From the NCBI RefSeq assembly GCF_000786695.1, contig NZ_CP009962.1, forward strand, positions 3,782,001 to 3,846,000: a stretch of 64,000 nucleotides of DNA, written 5' to 3'. The stretch is from Collimonas arenae. Its GTDB lineage: Bacteria > Pseudomonadota > Gammaproteobacteria > Burkholderiales > Burkholderiaceae_D. The notes beneath the pieces were generated by a model. That model saw only the letters and a program-made list of their open reading frames with translations, ran no database searches and was not told where the DNA came from. A program made the position numbers and the translations under genes. The first letter of the stretch is position 1. The number at the start of each line of letters is the position of its first letter. This document shows, piece after piece, positions 50,150 through 60,536 of this stretch.

Positions 50150-50611
50150 TCACTGAATCAGCTTCGGTGGGCTGCAGGCGACGTATTCAGCATGACAATT
50201 CGTATCGCTAGTACTGCATGCCTTCATTCCAGCGCGAGTTGCTGCCTCTACCGTAAGGCCAAAGGAAAAATGCTTATTGTCACCGACAATCATTGCTGCA
50301 CATTGATTGTGGTAATTAATCTTAACATTGCACTGCAAACCGCCTTTCGCTTGGCAATCGGTCATTGCCGCTTGCCAGGCCTGATCCGGCTTGGACATAT
50401 TGGTAGCGGCGCCAAAGATGCCCTTCGTGTCATCGGTCGCAATCGCTCCCCACTGAATCTCCGCGCGAACCCAGGGCGGGTTGTGAGTTGGCATGGGTGC
50501 GCAGCCATCCACAATACCTCCCCCAATGTGGTAGTACTCCAGCGGACAAAAGCCTTCCGCATGGACGTTCAAACTCAGACAAAGAAAGCTGATCAACAAG
50601 AAGGATTTCAT
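50150..50611 (-). CDS. Secreted DUF4189-like protein
   Basis: The 153-residue product has a signal peptide (MKSFLLISFLCLSLNVHA) and the DUF4189 pattern WGAIATDDTKGIFGAATNMS, AWQAAMTDCQAKGGLQCNV and NYHNQCAAMIVG. Six or more cysteines suggest disulfides. The family's function is not established. It lies in the island and may be an orphan immunity or envelope protein. Confidence 0.75.
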   Translation of the reverse strand: MKSFLLISFLCLSLNVHAEGFCPLEYYHIGGGIVDGCAPMPTHNPPWVRAEIQWGAIATDDTKGIFGAATNMSKPDQAWQAAMTDCQAKGGLQCNVKINYHNQCAAMIVGDNKHFSFGLTVEAATRAGMKACSTSDTNCHAEYVACSPPKLIQ

Positions 50612-50865
50612 CGGGATAAGATCTAAAGGTTGAAAAGGAGGAGTCGTGCTGTCACCCCTGACATACCGATGGGGTTCAAAATGTAGTGCAGAATTTCATC
50701 CACTCTGCGGTAAAGTTCCTCATCCTTCGGCGCTAATTTTATGCCCATAATAATTCGTTTCACCAAAATTTTGAAATCGACATCTATCCTTACTAAGCGG
50801 TTAGGGAGCAGAAATCTCCCGTTTCTGATTTTAGCGTGCCAAAAACTTTCTCGTGAAAGGAAATA

Positions 50866-51294
50866 TCAGTAGTACGCAACGCCATTTGCCCTATGCGCCG
50901 CCAAATCTTCTAACGTTTCCGGCGCCGCGCCCATTACACCATCGCGCCTTCCCTGCCACCCCGTATTTTTATGCTCGAAAACAAAGATCTCAACGGAATA
51001 TCCCCACCCACCACGCTCAATGGCAACAATTGCACAGTTTGCATTTAGGCCCGCGATTGCGAAGCGGCGATGTGGTCCCCCACCGACATCGCCCGCATTG
51101 AACGATTCGCCGCGACTAGCTATTTCAATGTATCTATCGTGATGAAGAAATGTATTTATCTCATTGGGCAACGCATCGAGTGAGCGAACTTCTGCAAGAG
51201 AGGTACCAGAGCAGTCGGGTTGTGACGTTGCGTTAGCTTGGCAAATGGTGAACAGCAGCAAAGCTCCGACGACTGCAAAACGGGACGATTTCAT
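50866..51294 (-). CDS. Secreted hypothetical protein
   Basis: The 142-residue product has a signal peptide (MKSSRFAVVGALLLFTICQA) and two cysteines (PDCSGTS and NANCAIV). The mature part (GYSVEIFVFEHKNTGWQGRR) is beta-rich. It sits in the leftward row of small secreted genes in the island. Family not recognised; a periplasmic immunity protein is a reasonable guess. Confidence 0.65.
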   Translation of the reverse strand: MKSSRFAVVGALLLFTICQANATSQPDCSGTSLAEVRSLDALPNEINTFLHHDRYIEIASRGESFNAGDVGGGPHRRFAIAGLNANCAIVAIERGGWGYSVEIFVFEHKNTGWQGRRDGVMGAAPETLEDLAAHRANGVAYY

Positions 51295-51406
51295 GAGCCT
51301 TTTCCGCAGTAAAAAGAAAATGAATTAGTGTGAGTTAAAAAAAGAGATTTGCTAAAAAATAAAATTCACTACACAAGCGAATGCCTGCATTTCGCCGCTA
51401 ACAGCT

Positions 51407-51880
51407 CTAAGGTGCATGACGACTCTCGATAGATTCGACAAAGAAATAGCCAGGATGTATGAACGGAGGTCGGTTTAAGTTACTCCCATAAAAACGAATT
51501 CTTTCACCCTGAGTTCCCAGTTCAGGTTTGTCATTCATCGACATTAATGCGCCGGAAACACACGAATCTTTACGCGAAACTGAGGCTTCGCCGTTCTGCC
51601 CAAGGTCGAATTTACCTTTGATGATTTGCACGTTAGAAAGAGTCAAAATTTCCGGATTTTCGACATAACCGCACATCGGGGCATTTGGACCAGTCTCACA
51701 TTCTTCCTGGCCTCCTGTATGCGTGATGTCGACTACAGTCGCGTCAACAATCCATTCGGCGGTCTCTTTGCATTCTTGTAGATCCTTGCAGTTTAAGCGC
51801 AAGCATGGATGGTGAGCTTCTGCGACAGGAGTAACGACCAAAAATATGGCTGCAAATAACGGAAATAATATTTGATTCAT
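51407..51880 (-). CDS. Secreted cysteine-rich hypothetical protein
   Basis: The 157-residue product has a signal peptide (MNQILFPLFAAIFLVVTPVA then EAHH). The first half is cysteine-rich (HPCLRLNCKDLQECKE, QEECETGPNAPMCGYV), like a small disulfide-bonded domain; the second half is beta-rich (ILTLSNVQIIKGKFDLG). Family not recognised. It belongs to the same leftward island row. Confidence 0.65.
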   Translation of the reverse strand: MNQILFPLFAAIFLVVTPVAEAHHPCLRLNCKDLQECKETAEWIVDATVVDITHTGGQEECETGPNAPMCGYVENPEILTLSNVQIIKGKFDLGQNGEASVSRKDSCVSGALMSMNDKPELGTQGERIRFYGSNLNRPPFIHPGYFFVESIESRHAP

Positions 51881-52021
51881 GTGGATCCGATCGTTATTTA
51901 TATAGCGTGCTTATGGGCCTACATTGAAATACCTGATCCCGAGCTTCGCGCTCGCTACAGAATTAGCGAATGCACATAAGTTGATGGCCATTGGTTTTAG
52001 TGCTTTTCTGTGTGCAGAAAA

Positions 52022-52567
52022 CTAGACCTCTCTGAACTCAAGACCCCTTAGGTGACTTGACTTCCATTGCGCTACGAATCGTTGACTCACGAATGTAGGG
52101 CTCACTCTCAAATTGGAAATCTTGAAAATATCAGCGCCGTAAACAACTTCTGGAAAAAATGCGTATCGGCTGATATGCATGATTCGCCCATTGCTAAACC
52201 GCGTTATGGATGACGCGTCCTCATCAACTGCGTTAAGAACGCTTGTCGGGTTGAACACCACCAAGTCAGCTTTATCGCATGTAAGGGGCAACAGCTCTCC
52301 GAACTCCATCAATAGCGGTCGTAACGCAATTACCGCATTTTCTCTCAGAATCAGAGCGTGCGACCCGAGCCAAGGGGCGTCTGAGGTTAAGAGCTTTACA
52401 TCTTCGTCTTCTTGAATAATTTTTACTGCAATTGGCTGCCAGTCAGCTGCGCGACGCATGCCATTTATCTTTGCATTGAAATTTTCAAATCCATCTTGTT
52501 CTATTGGATGACATAACTCATATCCGTTCTCGGGTACGATGCTGAAAATTTTCATCACACTGGCCAT
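52022..52567 (-). CDS. Imm11-like immunity protein
   Basis: The 181-residue soluble protein resembles the Imm11/DUF1629 family in its central pattern: LLPLTCDKADLVVFNPTSVL, NAVDEDASSITRFSNGRIMH, then IFKISNLRVSPTFVSQRFVA and LRGLEFREV at the end. Proteins of this kind protect against contact-dependent or polymorphic toxins (family knowledge). No toxin gene lies beside it, so it may be an orphan. The start may also be ATG 52555. Confidence 0.7.
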   Translation of the reverse strand: MASVMKIFSIVPENGYELCHPIEQDGFENFNAKINGMRRAADWQPIAVKIIQEDEDVKLLTSDAPWLGSHALILRENAVIALRPLLMEFGELLPLTCDKADLVVFNPTSVLNAVDEDASSITRFSNGRIMHISRYAFFPEVVYGADIFKISNLRVSPTFVSQRFVAQWKSSHLRGLEFREV

Positions 52568-52656
52568 TCACTGATATCCCATTTTTTTTTAATCTATCTG
52601 CGTGACGTATTACTTATCTTGAGTGCTAAGTCGATACCGACACCAAAAATCTGAAG

Positions 52657-53088
52657 CTAAATATAATAGTTCGGTGATTTCGCGTTGTCTGGATTTAATA
52701 ACGTCACACAAAATCCTTCATCACGTTTGAAGGATGCAATAGCATTTTGCACTTCGTCAGACCGAATAACGTCAGCCACTGCAATGAAAAAAGTTTCTGA
52801 GTTTAAAAAATTGGCGCTCCAAGTTTCAGCCATTTCTTTGCAAAGAGCATCTACCTGCGGCCACTTTCCTTCTTGTTGCTCTGAGAAGTTGTAGTATGGC
52901 CAAGTCGCGACGTCGTTGAGAAGATGCGCCTCTTCGGTGAACAAAAGAGAAAGCTCAATCCATCCATGCCAAGGGAAAATTCCTACATCAAATCTCAGCA
53001 GCTGTCGGTCACCAAATCTGTCGCGTTCGGCATGCAGCTTCGCACAAACAACCGCTCTCATCTCGGATTTCCAATTTTCTACATTCAT
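52657..53088 (-). CDS. Hypothetical soluble protein (possible immunity protein)
   Basis: The 143-residue product is acidic, aromatic-rich and lacks a signal peptide (GIFPWHGWIELSLLFTEEAH, LNDVATWPYYNFSEQQEGKW). The composition, with many Trp/Tyr and acidic residues, is common in toxin-immunity proteins. It lies next to the Imm11-like gene. Family not recognised. Confidence 0.6.
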   Translation of the reverse strand: MNVENWKSEMRAVVCAKLHAERDRFGDRQLLRFDVGIFPWHGWIELSLLFTEEAHLLNDVATWPYYNFSEQQEGKWPQVDALCKEMAETWSANFLNSETFFIAVADVIRSDEVQNAIASFKRDEGFCVTLLNPDNAKSPNYYI

Positions 53089-53161
53089 TGTTGATTGCCT
53101 TGACGTTGAAATGAGCAGTTATAACACCTCGCGTCGTAGCGATACTTGATTAATTAAGAGT

Positions 53162-54218
53162 TCATCGTGGCAGTCCAAGTAGAAATTTGTCAGCCATGTC
53201 AAATAGCAGATCAGATGGATCGTCCCCACGTTGCCTGCTTTCCAGCAAATTGCACACTTGATCGTCATCCAGAACAAGAATGAGTTTGCCACTCTCTCGC
53301 ATAGCGCCTTGGGTCATCTTGAAGGCGTTCTCGTCCGCACCGCGACGTGAAAGGACTATAGCGACCTTGCGCAGACCTTTCTCAAGCAGGTATTTCTCAG
53401 TCGTCAGTATTTGACCTTGCTTGATCTTCTCTCTGTAGTTTTTGAATTCAAACAAAATATAGCGACTATGCAAGTGATCCATTAGAAAAATCCAAAAATC
53501 GGCAGCTGGCAGGATTCGGCACACATAATCATAACGATTCAGTCCGTCGTCAGTGGACTTCTGCGAGTGCCAACCCTGAAGACTTTTCGAAAAGAGATAT
53601 CGCAGAATTCGGTCACATAGCAGTTCATATTTCCGCCAGGTTGTTCTGGCCTGATTTCAGCGCTCGAAGTTCTGTAACTAAATCAGTCCCCTCCGTGTTA
53701 ACTGGGGGCGGTTCAACGCTCTCAACTGTGGATATTATTTCTAGCTTGCGTTCGATGGCGTTAGCGCCCTCGGCCTGATCGCTATCGTCATCGATCGATC
53801 GTACTTCCTCCAATATTGCGTTTAGTTCATCGAAGACTTCGGGTAACCTTACCGCCCACAAGAACAGAATATGGCGGTCAACAATCGTGATCCCATATTT
53901 CACTTCAAGAGTGCGGCTAAGAGGCGGAGGCAAATTCGACGACACTATCAACATACCGCGTAAACCGGGCGCAACTCTTACCTTCTTATGGAGATTAGCG
54001 GCGGCAGATTCGATCAACGAAATTTGAGCGCGTGCAGTCCGATAAAATTTAACTTCGGTTGCCCAGCGCGCCGAAACGCGATCTAGCTCGACGACAAAAT
54101 CAACGCCCAGTTGAGCTGCGACATGCGCGTGATTTGCATAGCCGTTTGCCACAAGCAATTTGCCCACAAGTACTTCGAACCGCAAATATGAATCTGATTC
54201 CGCAGGTGTCGTCAACAA
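53162..54218 (-). pseudogene. Restriction-endonuclease-like protein, frameshifted
   Basis: Two frames form one protein. The first (from 54218) begins LRFEVLVGKLLVANGYANHA with ATEVKFYRTARAQISLIESA, an Mrr/PD-(D/E)XK-like start, and stops at 53625. The second resumes at TWRKYELLCDRILRYLF and contains YILFEFKNYREKIKQGQILT, LRKVAIVLSRRGAD and ILVLDDDQV. Removing one base from AACAACC near 53645 restores SGQNTWRKYELLC without loss, so a single inserted base breaks a ~350-residue protein. It may be dead, or rescued by frameshifting. Confidence 0.7.
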
Positions 54219-54242
54219 TATTCCCCTTCTTCGGTTGTACTT

Positions 54243-54569
54243 TTATCGAGATCGCTTTGCCGACCACACCGCCGGTGTTTGATTAGTCGCGGGCAAACAT
54301 TCTTGAACTGTTCCGGAGAGATTTTTTACCGTGCTTCCGATTGAATAAATCTTTCCCTCAAAATAGCATCTATTCTCCGGCAATACCGTTGCGACGTTCG
54401 CGGCATCAGCGGTAGTCGGCATTTTGTACAGCAACCAGCCGAAGGCGCCAACGCAAGTTATAAGAGCAAGTAACTGCGCCCTAGCCGTTCGTTGCAGGCG
54501 GTTGAAATTAGCCGATTTTTCGGTGCAACCTAAGCATGTCGCCGGAATATCGGGTAGCCACGTAACCAT
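54243..54569 (-). CDS. Small DUF1496-like protein
   Basis: The product (up to 108 residues) has one hydrophobic helix (AQLLALITCVGAFGWLLYKM) followed by RCYFEGKIYSIGSTVKNLSG and VQECLPATN, the paired-cysteine CYY-G-K-x-Y-S-x-G pattern of DUF1496. The function is unknown. Its annotated start overlaps the integrase stub in another frame, so translation may begin later. Confidence 0.5.
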   Translation of the reverse strand: MVTWLPDIPATCLGCTEKSANFNRLQRTARAQLLALITCVGAFGWLLYKMPTTADAANVATVLPENRCYFEGKIYSIGSTVKNLSGTVQECLPATNQTPAVWSAKRSR

Positions 54570-54883
54570 TTGTCGGCCCAGGCGCCGAATGTCTCCACGC
54601 CTTTCACTCGTGCTTTGTCTCGCGCCTTTTCTTTGGCTGGCGACTTCCCGGCGGCGATCATCTTCTTGGCTTCACCCAGCTGCTCCCGGGCTTCCGCAAG
54701 CGAAATACCACCCAAGCCATAGCGCCCAAACGTCAGGGTCTCCTGCCTACCATTGATCGAGTAGTTGTAACGGAAGGAGATCGATCCTGCTGGAGTAACT
54801 GCTACGTAGAGGCCGTCACGGTCGTTTACTTTGAAAAGCTTCTCACCTGCTTTTAAGTTGCGCAGCTTGGTATCGGTCAACAT
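54530..54883 (-). pseudogene. P4-type integrase, N-terminal remnant
   Basis: MLTDTKLRNLKAGEKLFKVN, DGLYVAVTPAGSISFRYNYS and GRQETLTFGRYGLGGISLAE are the DUF4102 arm-binding domain of P4-family tyrosine integrases. The usual ~400-residue enzyme is cut at about residue 108 (FGAWADKWLRGY), before the catalytic domain with its R-H-R-Y residues. It lies beside guaA, next to an attachment repeat, as an integrase of a guaA-targeted island would. The island can no longer excise with it. Confidence 0.9.
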
Positions 54884-54907
54884 GGCTTTCTTCCTTTTTT
54901 AGTTAGA

Positions 54908-55048
54908 AATACCATGATTTACACACCCGCATTTTCTGCCAAATATCTCTTTCAAATCAATGATCTAGATATTTTTAATACCATAAAAGCAAAAAAATCA
55001 TGGCATGGTATTGGGTGGCCCTCATGGCATCGGCGTGGATAATACCAT
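54908..55048. repeat. AATACCAT repeats next to the integrase stub
   Basis: The octamer AATACCAT occurs at 54908-54915, 54977-54984 and 55041-55048, and inverted at 55005-55012, all between the integrase stub and the guaA attachment repeat. This is the expected place and form of arm-type integrase binding sites. Confidence 0.6.
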
Positions 55049-55075
55049 CACAAATGCCATCTGGAATAAGTACTT

Positions 55076-55203
55076 GGGTATACATCGGCCTGCCAATCAA
55101 TGCGGAGAAAAAAAGCAAAAAAGCCCGCATTTACGCGGGCTTTGAGGCATTTTCTACTTTCGTATACTTGCGAGTGCTAGACGTATTTTCATTCCCACTC
55201 AAT
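55076..55203. repeat. Right att-like repeat at the guaA 3' end
   Basis: The region covers the last guaA codons and stop (TCATTCCCACTCAAT at 55189-55203) and the terminator (55121-55142). It is matched by 43275-43402. It is the intact chromosomal side of the attachment pair. Confidence 0.8.
55117..55142 (-). terminator. guaA terminator
   Basis: AAGCCCGC and GCGGGCTT arms with a six-T tail on the minus strand, 47 bp after the guaA stop. A diverged copy lies at 43320-43342. Confidence 0.85.
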
Positions 55204-56769
55204 AGTCGCAGGCGGCTTGCCCGAGATATCGTAAACCACCCGATTAATCCCGCGCACTTCATTAATGATCCTGTTCGACACACGTCCCAGCAGTTCATGC
55301 GGCAGATGCGCCCAATGTGCTGTCATGAAATCCTGCGTCTGTACTGCACGCAAGGCCACCACGTATTCATAGGTGCGGCCGTCGCCCATCACGCCGACTG
55401 ACTTTACCGGCAGGAAAACCGCAAATGCCTGGCTGGTCTTGTCGTACCAGGATTCGTCGGCGTCGTCCTTGGTATTGCGCAGCTCTTCGATGAAGATGGC
55501 GTCAGCGCGGCGCAGCAGGTCGGCGAATTCTTTCTTGACTTCGCCGAGGATGCGCACACCCAGGCCTGGGCCCGGGAACGGGTGGCGATACACCATCGAA
55601 TGCGGCAGGCCAAGCGCTACGCCCAGCTTTCGCACTTCATCCTTGAACAGTTCGCGCAGCGGCTCCAGCAATTGCAGATTCAGGGTTTCCGGCAAACCAC
55701 CGACGTTGTGATGGCTCTTGATGGTGTGCGCGGCGTTCTTGCCTTTGCCTGCGCTTTCGATAACGTCCGGGTAGATGGTCCCTTGCGCCAGCCATTTAGC
55801 ATTCTTCAGCTTGGCGGATTCGACCTGGAATACTTCGACGAATTCGCGACCGATGATCTTGCGCTTGGCTTCGGGATCGGTGACACCTGCCAGGTGCCCC
55901 ATGAACTGTGCCGAAGCGTCGACATGGATCACCTTGACGCCAAGATTCTCTGCGAACATCTCCATGACCATCTTGCCTTCATCGAGACGCAACAGGCCGT
56001 GGTCGACGAATACGCAGGTCAGCTGGTCACCGATGGCGCGATGGATCAGGGCTGCGGCAACGCTGCTGTCAACGCCGCCGGATAGCCCCAGGATCACTTC
56101 GTCGCTACCGACCTGCTTGCGGATGGATTCCACGGCTTCAGCGATGTAATCCGGCATGTTCCAGTCAGGTTTGCAGCCGCAGATATCGAGCACGAAACGG
56201 CTCAGGATCGCTTCGCCCTTGACGGTATGGGTAACTTCCGGATGGAATTGCACTGCATAAAACCGGCGCTCTTCATCAGCCATGCCGGCAATCGGGCAAT
56301 TCGGCGTCGATGCCATCAGCTTGAAGCCTGGCGGCATGTGGTTGACCTTGTCGCCATGGCTCATCCAGACCTTCAGCATGGAATGCGAATCCGGCGTCAC
56401 GAAATCGCTGATATCTTTCAGCAATGCAGTATGGCCACGGGCGCGCACTTCTGCGTAGCCGAATTCGCGTACCTTGCCCATCTCGACCTTGCCGCCCAGT
56501 TGCTCGGCCATGGTTTGCATGCCGTAGCAGATGCCGAATACCGGCACGCCTAGTTCAAACACTGCTTGCGGCGCACGCGGGGTGTCGCCGTCGGTAACGC
56601 TGTTCGGGCCGCCCGACAGGATCACGCCGGAAGCGCCGTAGCCGCGGATGAATTCATCGGACACATCGTAGGGATAAACCTCGGAAAACACCCCAGCGTC
56701 GCGCACGCGCCGTGCGATCAGTTGGGTAACCTGGGAACCGAAATCGAGAATGAGGATTTTTGAGTGCAT
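55189..56769 (-). CDS. guaA: GMP synthase (glutamine-hydrolysing)
   Basis: GuaA aminates XMP to GMP using glutamine. The 526-residue product has the class I amidotransferase domain (GICYGMQTM nucleophile, [10 protein letters not shown]), then [17 protein letters not shown], the ATP-pyrophosphatase loop, and the C-terminal dimerisation domain ending [12 protein letters not shown]. It follows guaB after 107 bp. Its final codons are the insertion site of an island, but the reading frame is intact. Confidence 0.98.
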   Translation of the reverse strand: MHSKILILDFGSQVTQLIARRVRDAGVFSEVYPYDVSDEFIRGYGASGVILSGGPNSVTDGDTPRAPQAVFELGVPVFGICYGMQTMAEQLGGKVEMGKVREFGYAEVRARGHTALLKDISDFVTPDSHSMLKVWMSHGDKVNHMPPGFKLMASTPNCPIAGMADEERRFYAVQFHPEVTHTVKGEAILSRFVLDICGCKPDWNMPDYIAEAVESIRKQVGSDEVILGLSGGVDSSVAAALIHRAIGDQLTCVFVDHGLLRLDEGKMVMEMFAENLGVKVIHVDASAQFMGHLAGVTDPEAKRKIIGREFVEVFQVESAKLKNAKWLAQGTIYPDVIESAGKGKNAAHTIKSHHNVGGLPETLNLQLLEPLRELFKDEVRKLGVALGLPHSMVYRHPFPGPGLGVRILGEVKKEFADLLRRADAIFIEELRNTKDDADESWYDKTSQAFAVFLPVKSVGVMGDGRTYEYVVALRAVQTQDFMTAHWAHLPHELLGRVSNRIINEVRGINRVVYDISGKPPATIEWE

Positions 56770-56819
56770 GATGGACGCCTGGTAGCTGATTTAGCAAAAA
56801 AAAAGAATCTTAAAGTGCG

Positions 56820-56852
56820 CGCGCCACCGATAGCATGACCATCGGTGGCGCG
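56820..56852. other. Strong hairpin between guaB and guaA
   Basis: CGCGCCACCGAT and ATCGGTGGCGCG are perfect 12-bp arms around 9 bases. A nine-T run follows only 15 bases later on the minus strand, so it may act as a partial terminator, setting less guaA than guaB expression (inference). Confidence 0.55.
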
Positions 56853-56876
56853 TTCCTGTGACAGAATCAAACCCTA

Positions 56877-58364
<1,488 letters not shown>

Positions 58365-58532
58365 TTATACAGAAATCCGTGCAAGTCGCCTAACGCCGCA
58401 TGATTTTACGTCCCATCAGATAAAATATTTCCACAAAGCACTACCGTTTGATTGACACGCTTTACGAATCATGGCGAAATCTGCGCTTCGATTCAACAAA
58501 CACCAATCCGCTTACTGCCCCAAGGAATAGCA

Positions 58533-59060
58533 ATGAATGCAACTCGCCTGAAACACGTTTTCTCCACCGCCGCGACTTTGGTCTTGCTGAGTCTAGCAAC
58601 CTCTGCATTGGCGCAATTTGTGTGGCTGGACGAAAAGGGAGTGAAACAGTATTCGGACATGCCGCCGCCTGCCTCGGTGCCAACCAAACGCATCCTCAAG
58701 ACGCCAGGTCAGAGTTTGCCGCGCGGCGTCGCCGAAGCAAGCGATAGCGCGACTGACGGCGCGCAAGACGCTAAAGCCGCGCCGGCCCAGGCAGCCCCCC
58801 CGACAATCGCAGAGCAGGACGCGGCATATCAAAAACGCAAGGCCGAGCAGGCTGAAAAAAACAAGAAAGCAGCTCAGGAAGCCAAGCTGGCTTCAGACAA
58901 GGCGGAGAACTGCGCCCGTGCGCGGGCCAATCAGCGTACGCTGGATTCCGGCACTCGTATTGCCCAGACCGACGCCAACGGTCAGCGTTCCTACATGAAC
59001 GATGATCAGCGCGCAAAGCAAAATGCAGATAACCGGCAAGTGCTGAACGACTGTCAATAA
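58533..59060 (+). CDS. DUF4124-domain envelope protein
   Basis: The 175-residue product starts at ATG 58533 with a signal peptide (MNATRLKHVFSTAATLVLLS). The DUF4124 motif FVWLDEKGVKQYSDMPPP follows, then a long charged coiled-coil (AAYQKRKAEQAEKNKKAAQE). Such proteins are periplasmic with unknown function; the gene beside guaB is a common betaproteobacterial arrangement. The longer frame to 58452 has no ribosome support. Confidence 0.92.
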   Translation: MNATRLKHVFSTAATLVLLSLATSALAQFVWLDEKGVKQYSDMPPPASVPTKRILKTPGQSLPRGVAEASDSATDGAQDAKAAPAQAAPPTIAEQDAAYQKRKAEQAEKNKKAAQEAKLASDKAENCARARANQRTLDSGTRIAQTDANGQRSYMNDDQRAKQNADNRQVLNDCQ

Positions 59061-59092
59061 AGCAGAAGAAAAGCAGCAAATCACAACAAAAA

Positions 59093-59119
59093 AGCCCGCT
59101 GTTTCAGCGGGCTTTTTTA
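59093..59119. terminator. Bidirectional terminator between DUF4124 gene and rnfH
   Basis: AGCCCGCTG and CAGCGGGCT arms with A-rich and T-rich flanks, between the convergent DUF4124 and rnfH genes. The rnfH stop lies inside it. Confidence 0.85.
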
Positions 59120-59430
59120 TCAGCGCGTTTGCGCCTTGACTCCATCGGATCTGCGATCAGCGGCCGATAGATTTCGATCCGGTCCTGATCGCGCAGCACG
59201 GTATCCAAGGTCTTCAACTTGCCGTAGATACCGACACGCCAGCAACTAAGATCGATTTCACGCATCTCCTCCAGCAGACCGCTGAGCTTGATGCCATCAT
59301 GCAGCAAGGTCCCGACTGGAACCGACAACGTTTTCAGCGCCTGGATTGCCGATGTCGCATAACACACCTGTATACGGATCAACTGCTCGCCCCCTGCGCT
59401 GGCATTGGTGCAAATCACATCTTCATTCAT
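59104..59430 (-). CDS. rnfH: RnfH/RatB-family ubiquitin-like protein
   Basis: The product, ~108 residues from ATG 59430 (MNEDVICTNASAGGEQLIRI), has the beta-grasp fold: IRIQVCYATSAIQALKTLSV and WRVGIYGKLKTLDTVLRDQD, DRIEIYRPLIADPMESRRKR, the last stretch diagnostic for RnfH. It follows ratA with an 8-bp overlap (17 bp if ATG 59439 is used). Its role in the ratA pair is uncertain. Confidence 0.92.
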   Translation of the reverse strand: MNEDVICTNASAGGEQLIRIQVCYATSAIQALKTLSVPVGTLLHDGIKLSGLLEEMREIDLSCWRVGIYGKLKTLDTVLRDQDRIEIYRPLIADPMESRRKRADKKAR

Positions 59431-59863
59431 GATGGCCATACACAGCATCGGCACGCTTACAGAAGGAATCGACGAAGCTATTAGCAATCATGCCGAATAC
59501 CGGACCAATCAGCTTTTCCAAGATACGGCTGGAAAATTCGTAATGCAGGTCGAATTCGATTTTGCAGGCATCAGCCCGCAGCGCCTTGAAACTCCAGTTG
59601 CCGTCAAGCTGCTTGAACGGTCCTTCGACCAGGCGCATTTGCATCGCGCTTGGCGGCGTGTTGCTGTTTTCAGTAGTAAACGATTGCTTGATACCGTGGT
59701 AATGTATGTTGAGCGTCGCCACCAGTTTGCCGGCGTCGCGTTCATGCACATCCACCCCGCCGCACCACGGCAGGAATTGCGGGTAGTCTTCCACCCGATC
59801 GACCAGCGCAAACATCTGCTCTGCGCTGTACCCCAAAAGAACCGTTTTATGCACTACTGCCAT
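59423..59863 (-). CDS. ratA: RatA-family START-like protein (toxin RatA / coenzyme Q-binding)
   Basis: The 146-residue product has the SRPBCC lipid-binding fold: VHKTVLLGYSAEQMFALVDR, VEDYPQFLPWCGGVDVHERD and the C-terminal FDLHYEFSSRILEKLIGPVF. E. coli RatA was described as blocking 70S ribosome assembly; relatives bind ubiquinone (COQ10). It is divergent from smpB with a 67-bp gap and followed by rnfH, the classic betaproteobacterial order. Confidence 0.94.
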   Translation of the reverse strand: MAVVHKTVLLGYSAEQMFALVDRVEDYPQFLPWCGGVDVHERDAGKLVATLNIHYHGIKQSFTTENSNTPPSAMQMRLVEGPFKQLDGNWSFKALRADACKIEFDLHYEFSSRILEKLIGPVFGMIANSFVDSFCKRADAVYGHHE

Positions 59864-59930
59864 TGAATATCAACCGTTTGATAGAATCACAACTTGAAAT
59901 TTTAACCGACCTGCGCGATTTTCCTACTAC

Positions 59931-60380
59931 ATGAGCATTATTGACAACAAAAAAGTCTTCCACGATTACTTCATTGAAGAACGTTTCGAGGCGGGCATGG
60001 AACTGCATGGCTGGGAAGTAAAAGCCATCCGCGCCGGCCGCGCCAATTTGAAAGAGTCCTACGTCATTGTCCGAAATGGTGAAATCTTTCTGTTCGGCGC
60101 CCACATTAGCGCCCTCCTCAGCGCTTCCAGCCATGTCCACCCGGAAGCTGTGCGCACCCGCAAGCTCTTGCTGCATGCGGAAGAAATCAGGAAACTGATC
60201 ATCAAGGTCGAGCGTTCCGGCTATACGCTGGTGCCGATCAACCTGCACTATCTGCGCGGCCGCATCAAATGTGAAATCGGCCTGGCCAAGGGTAAAAAGC
60301 AGCATGACAAGCGCGATACTGAACGCCAGCGCGATGGCGAACGCGAAGTCCAGGCGGCGATGAAGCAACACCGGCGCTAG
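59931..60380 (+). CDS. smpB: SsrA-binding protein
   Basis: SmpB delivers tmRNA to stalled ribosomes in trans-translation. The 149-residue product begins [20 protein letters not shown], has [20 protein letters not shown] and [19 protein letters not shown], and the basic C-terminal tail ([20 protein letters not shown]) that enters the decoding site. The ssrA RNA gene is not in this window. Confidence 0.97.
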   Translation: MSIIDNKKVFHDYFIEERFEAGMELHGWEVKAIRAGRANLKESYVIVRNGEIFLFGAHISALLSASSHVHPEAVRTRKLLLHAEEIRKLIIKVERSGYTLVPINLHYLRGRIKCEIGLAKGKKQHDKRDTERQRDGEREVQAAMKQHRR

Positions 60381-60486
60381 ACAACGCCAAGGACCGCGAA
60401 GACTCTGCCCGTGAACGTCAATGAGACAAAAAACAAAGGACGAAACGCGTTCTTTGAAAATTTTCGTGTTTTTCCTCGATAAAAAA

Positions 60487-60522
60487 ACGCCCCGGCAAAT
60501 TTGATTTTGCCGGGGCGTCGTC
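60487..60522. terminator. Bidirectional terminator between smpB and the SPFH gene
   Basis: ACGCCCCGGCAAA and TTTGCCGGGGCGT are perfect 13-bp arms with A7 on the left; a T5 tail follows after CGTC. It ends both convergent genes. Confidence 0.9.
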
Positions 60523-60536
60523 TTTTTATGCGGTGT

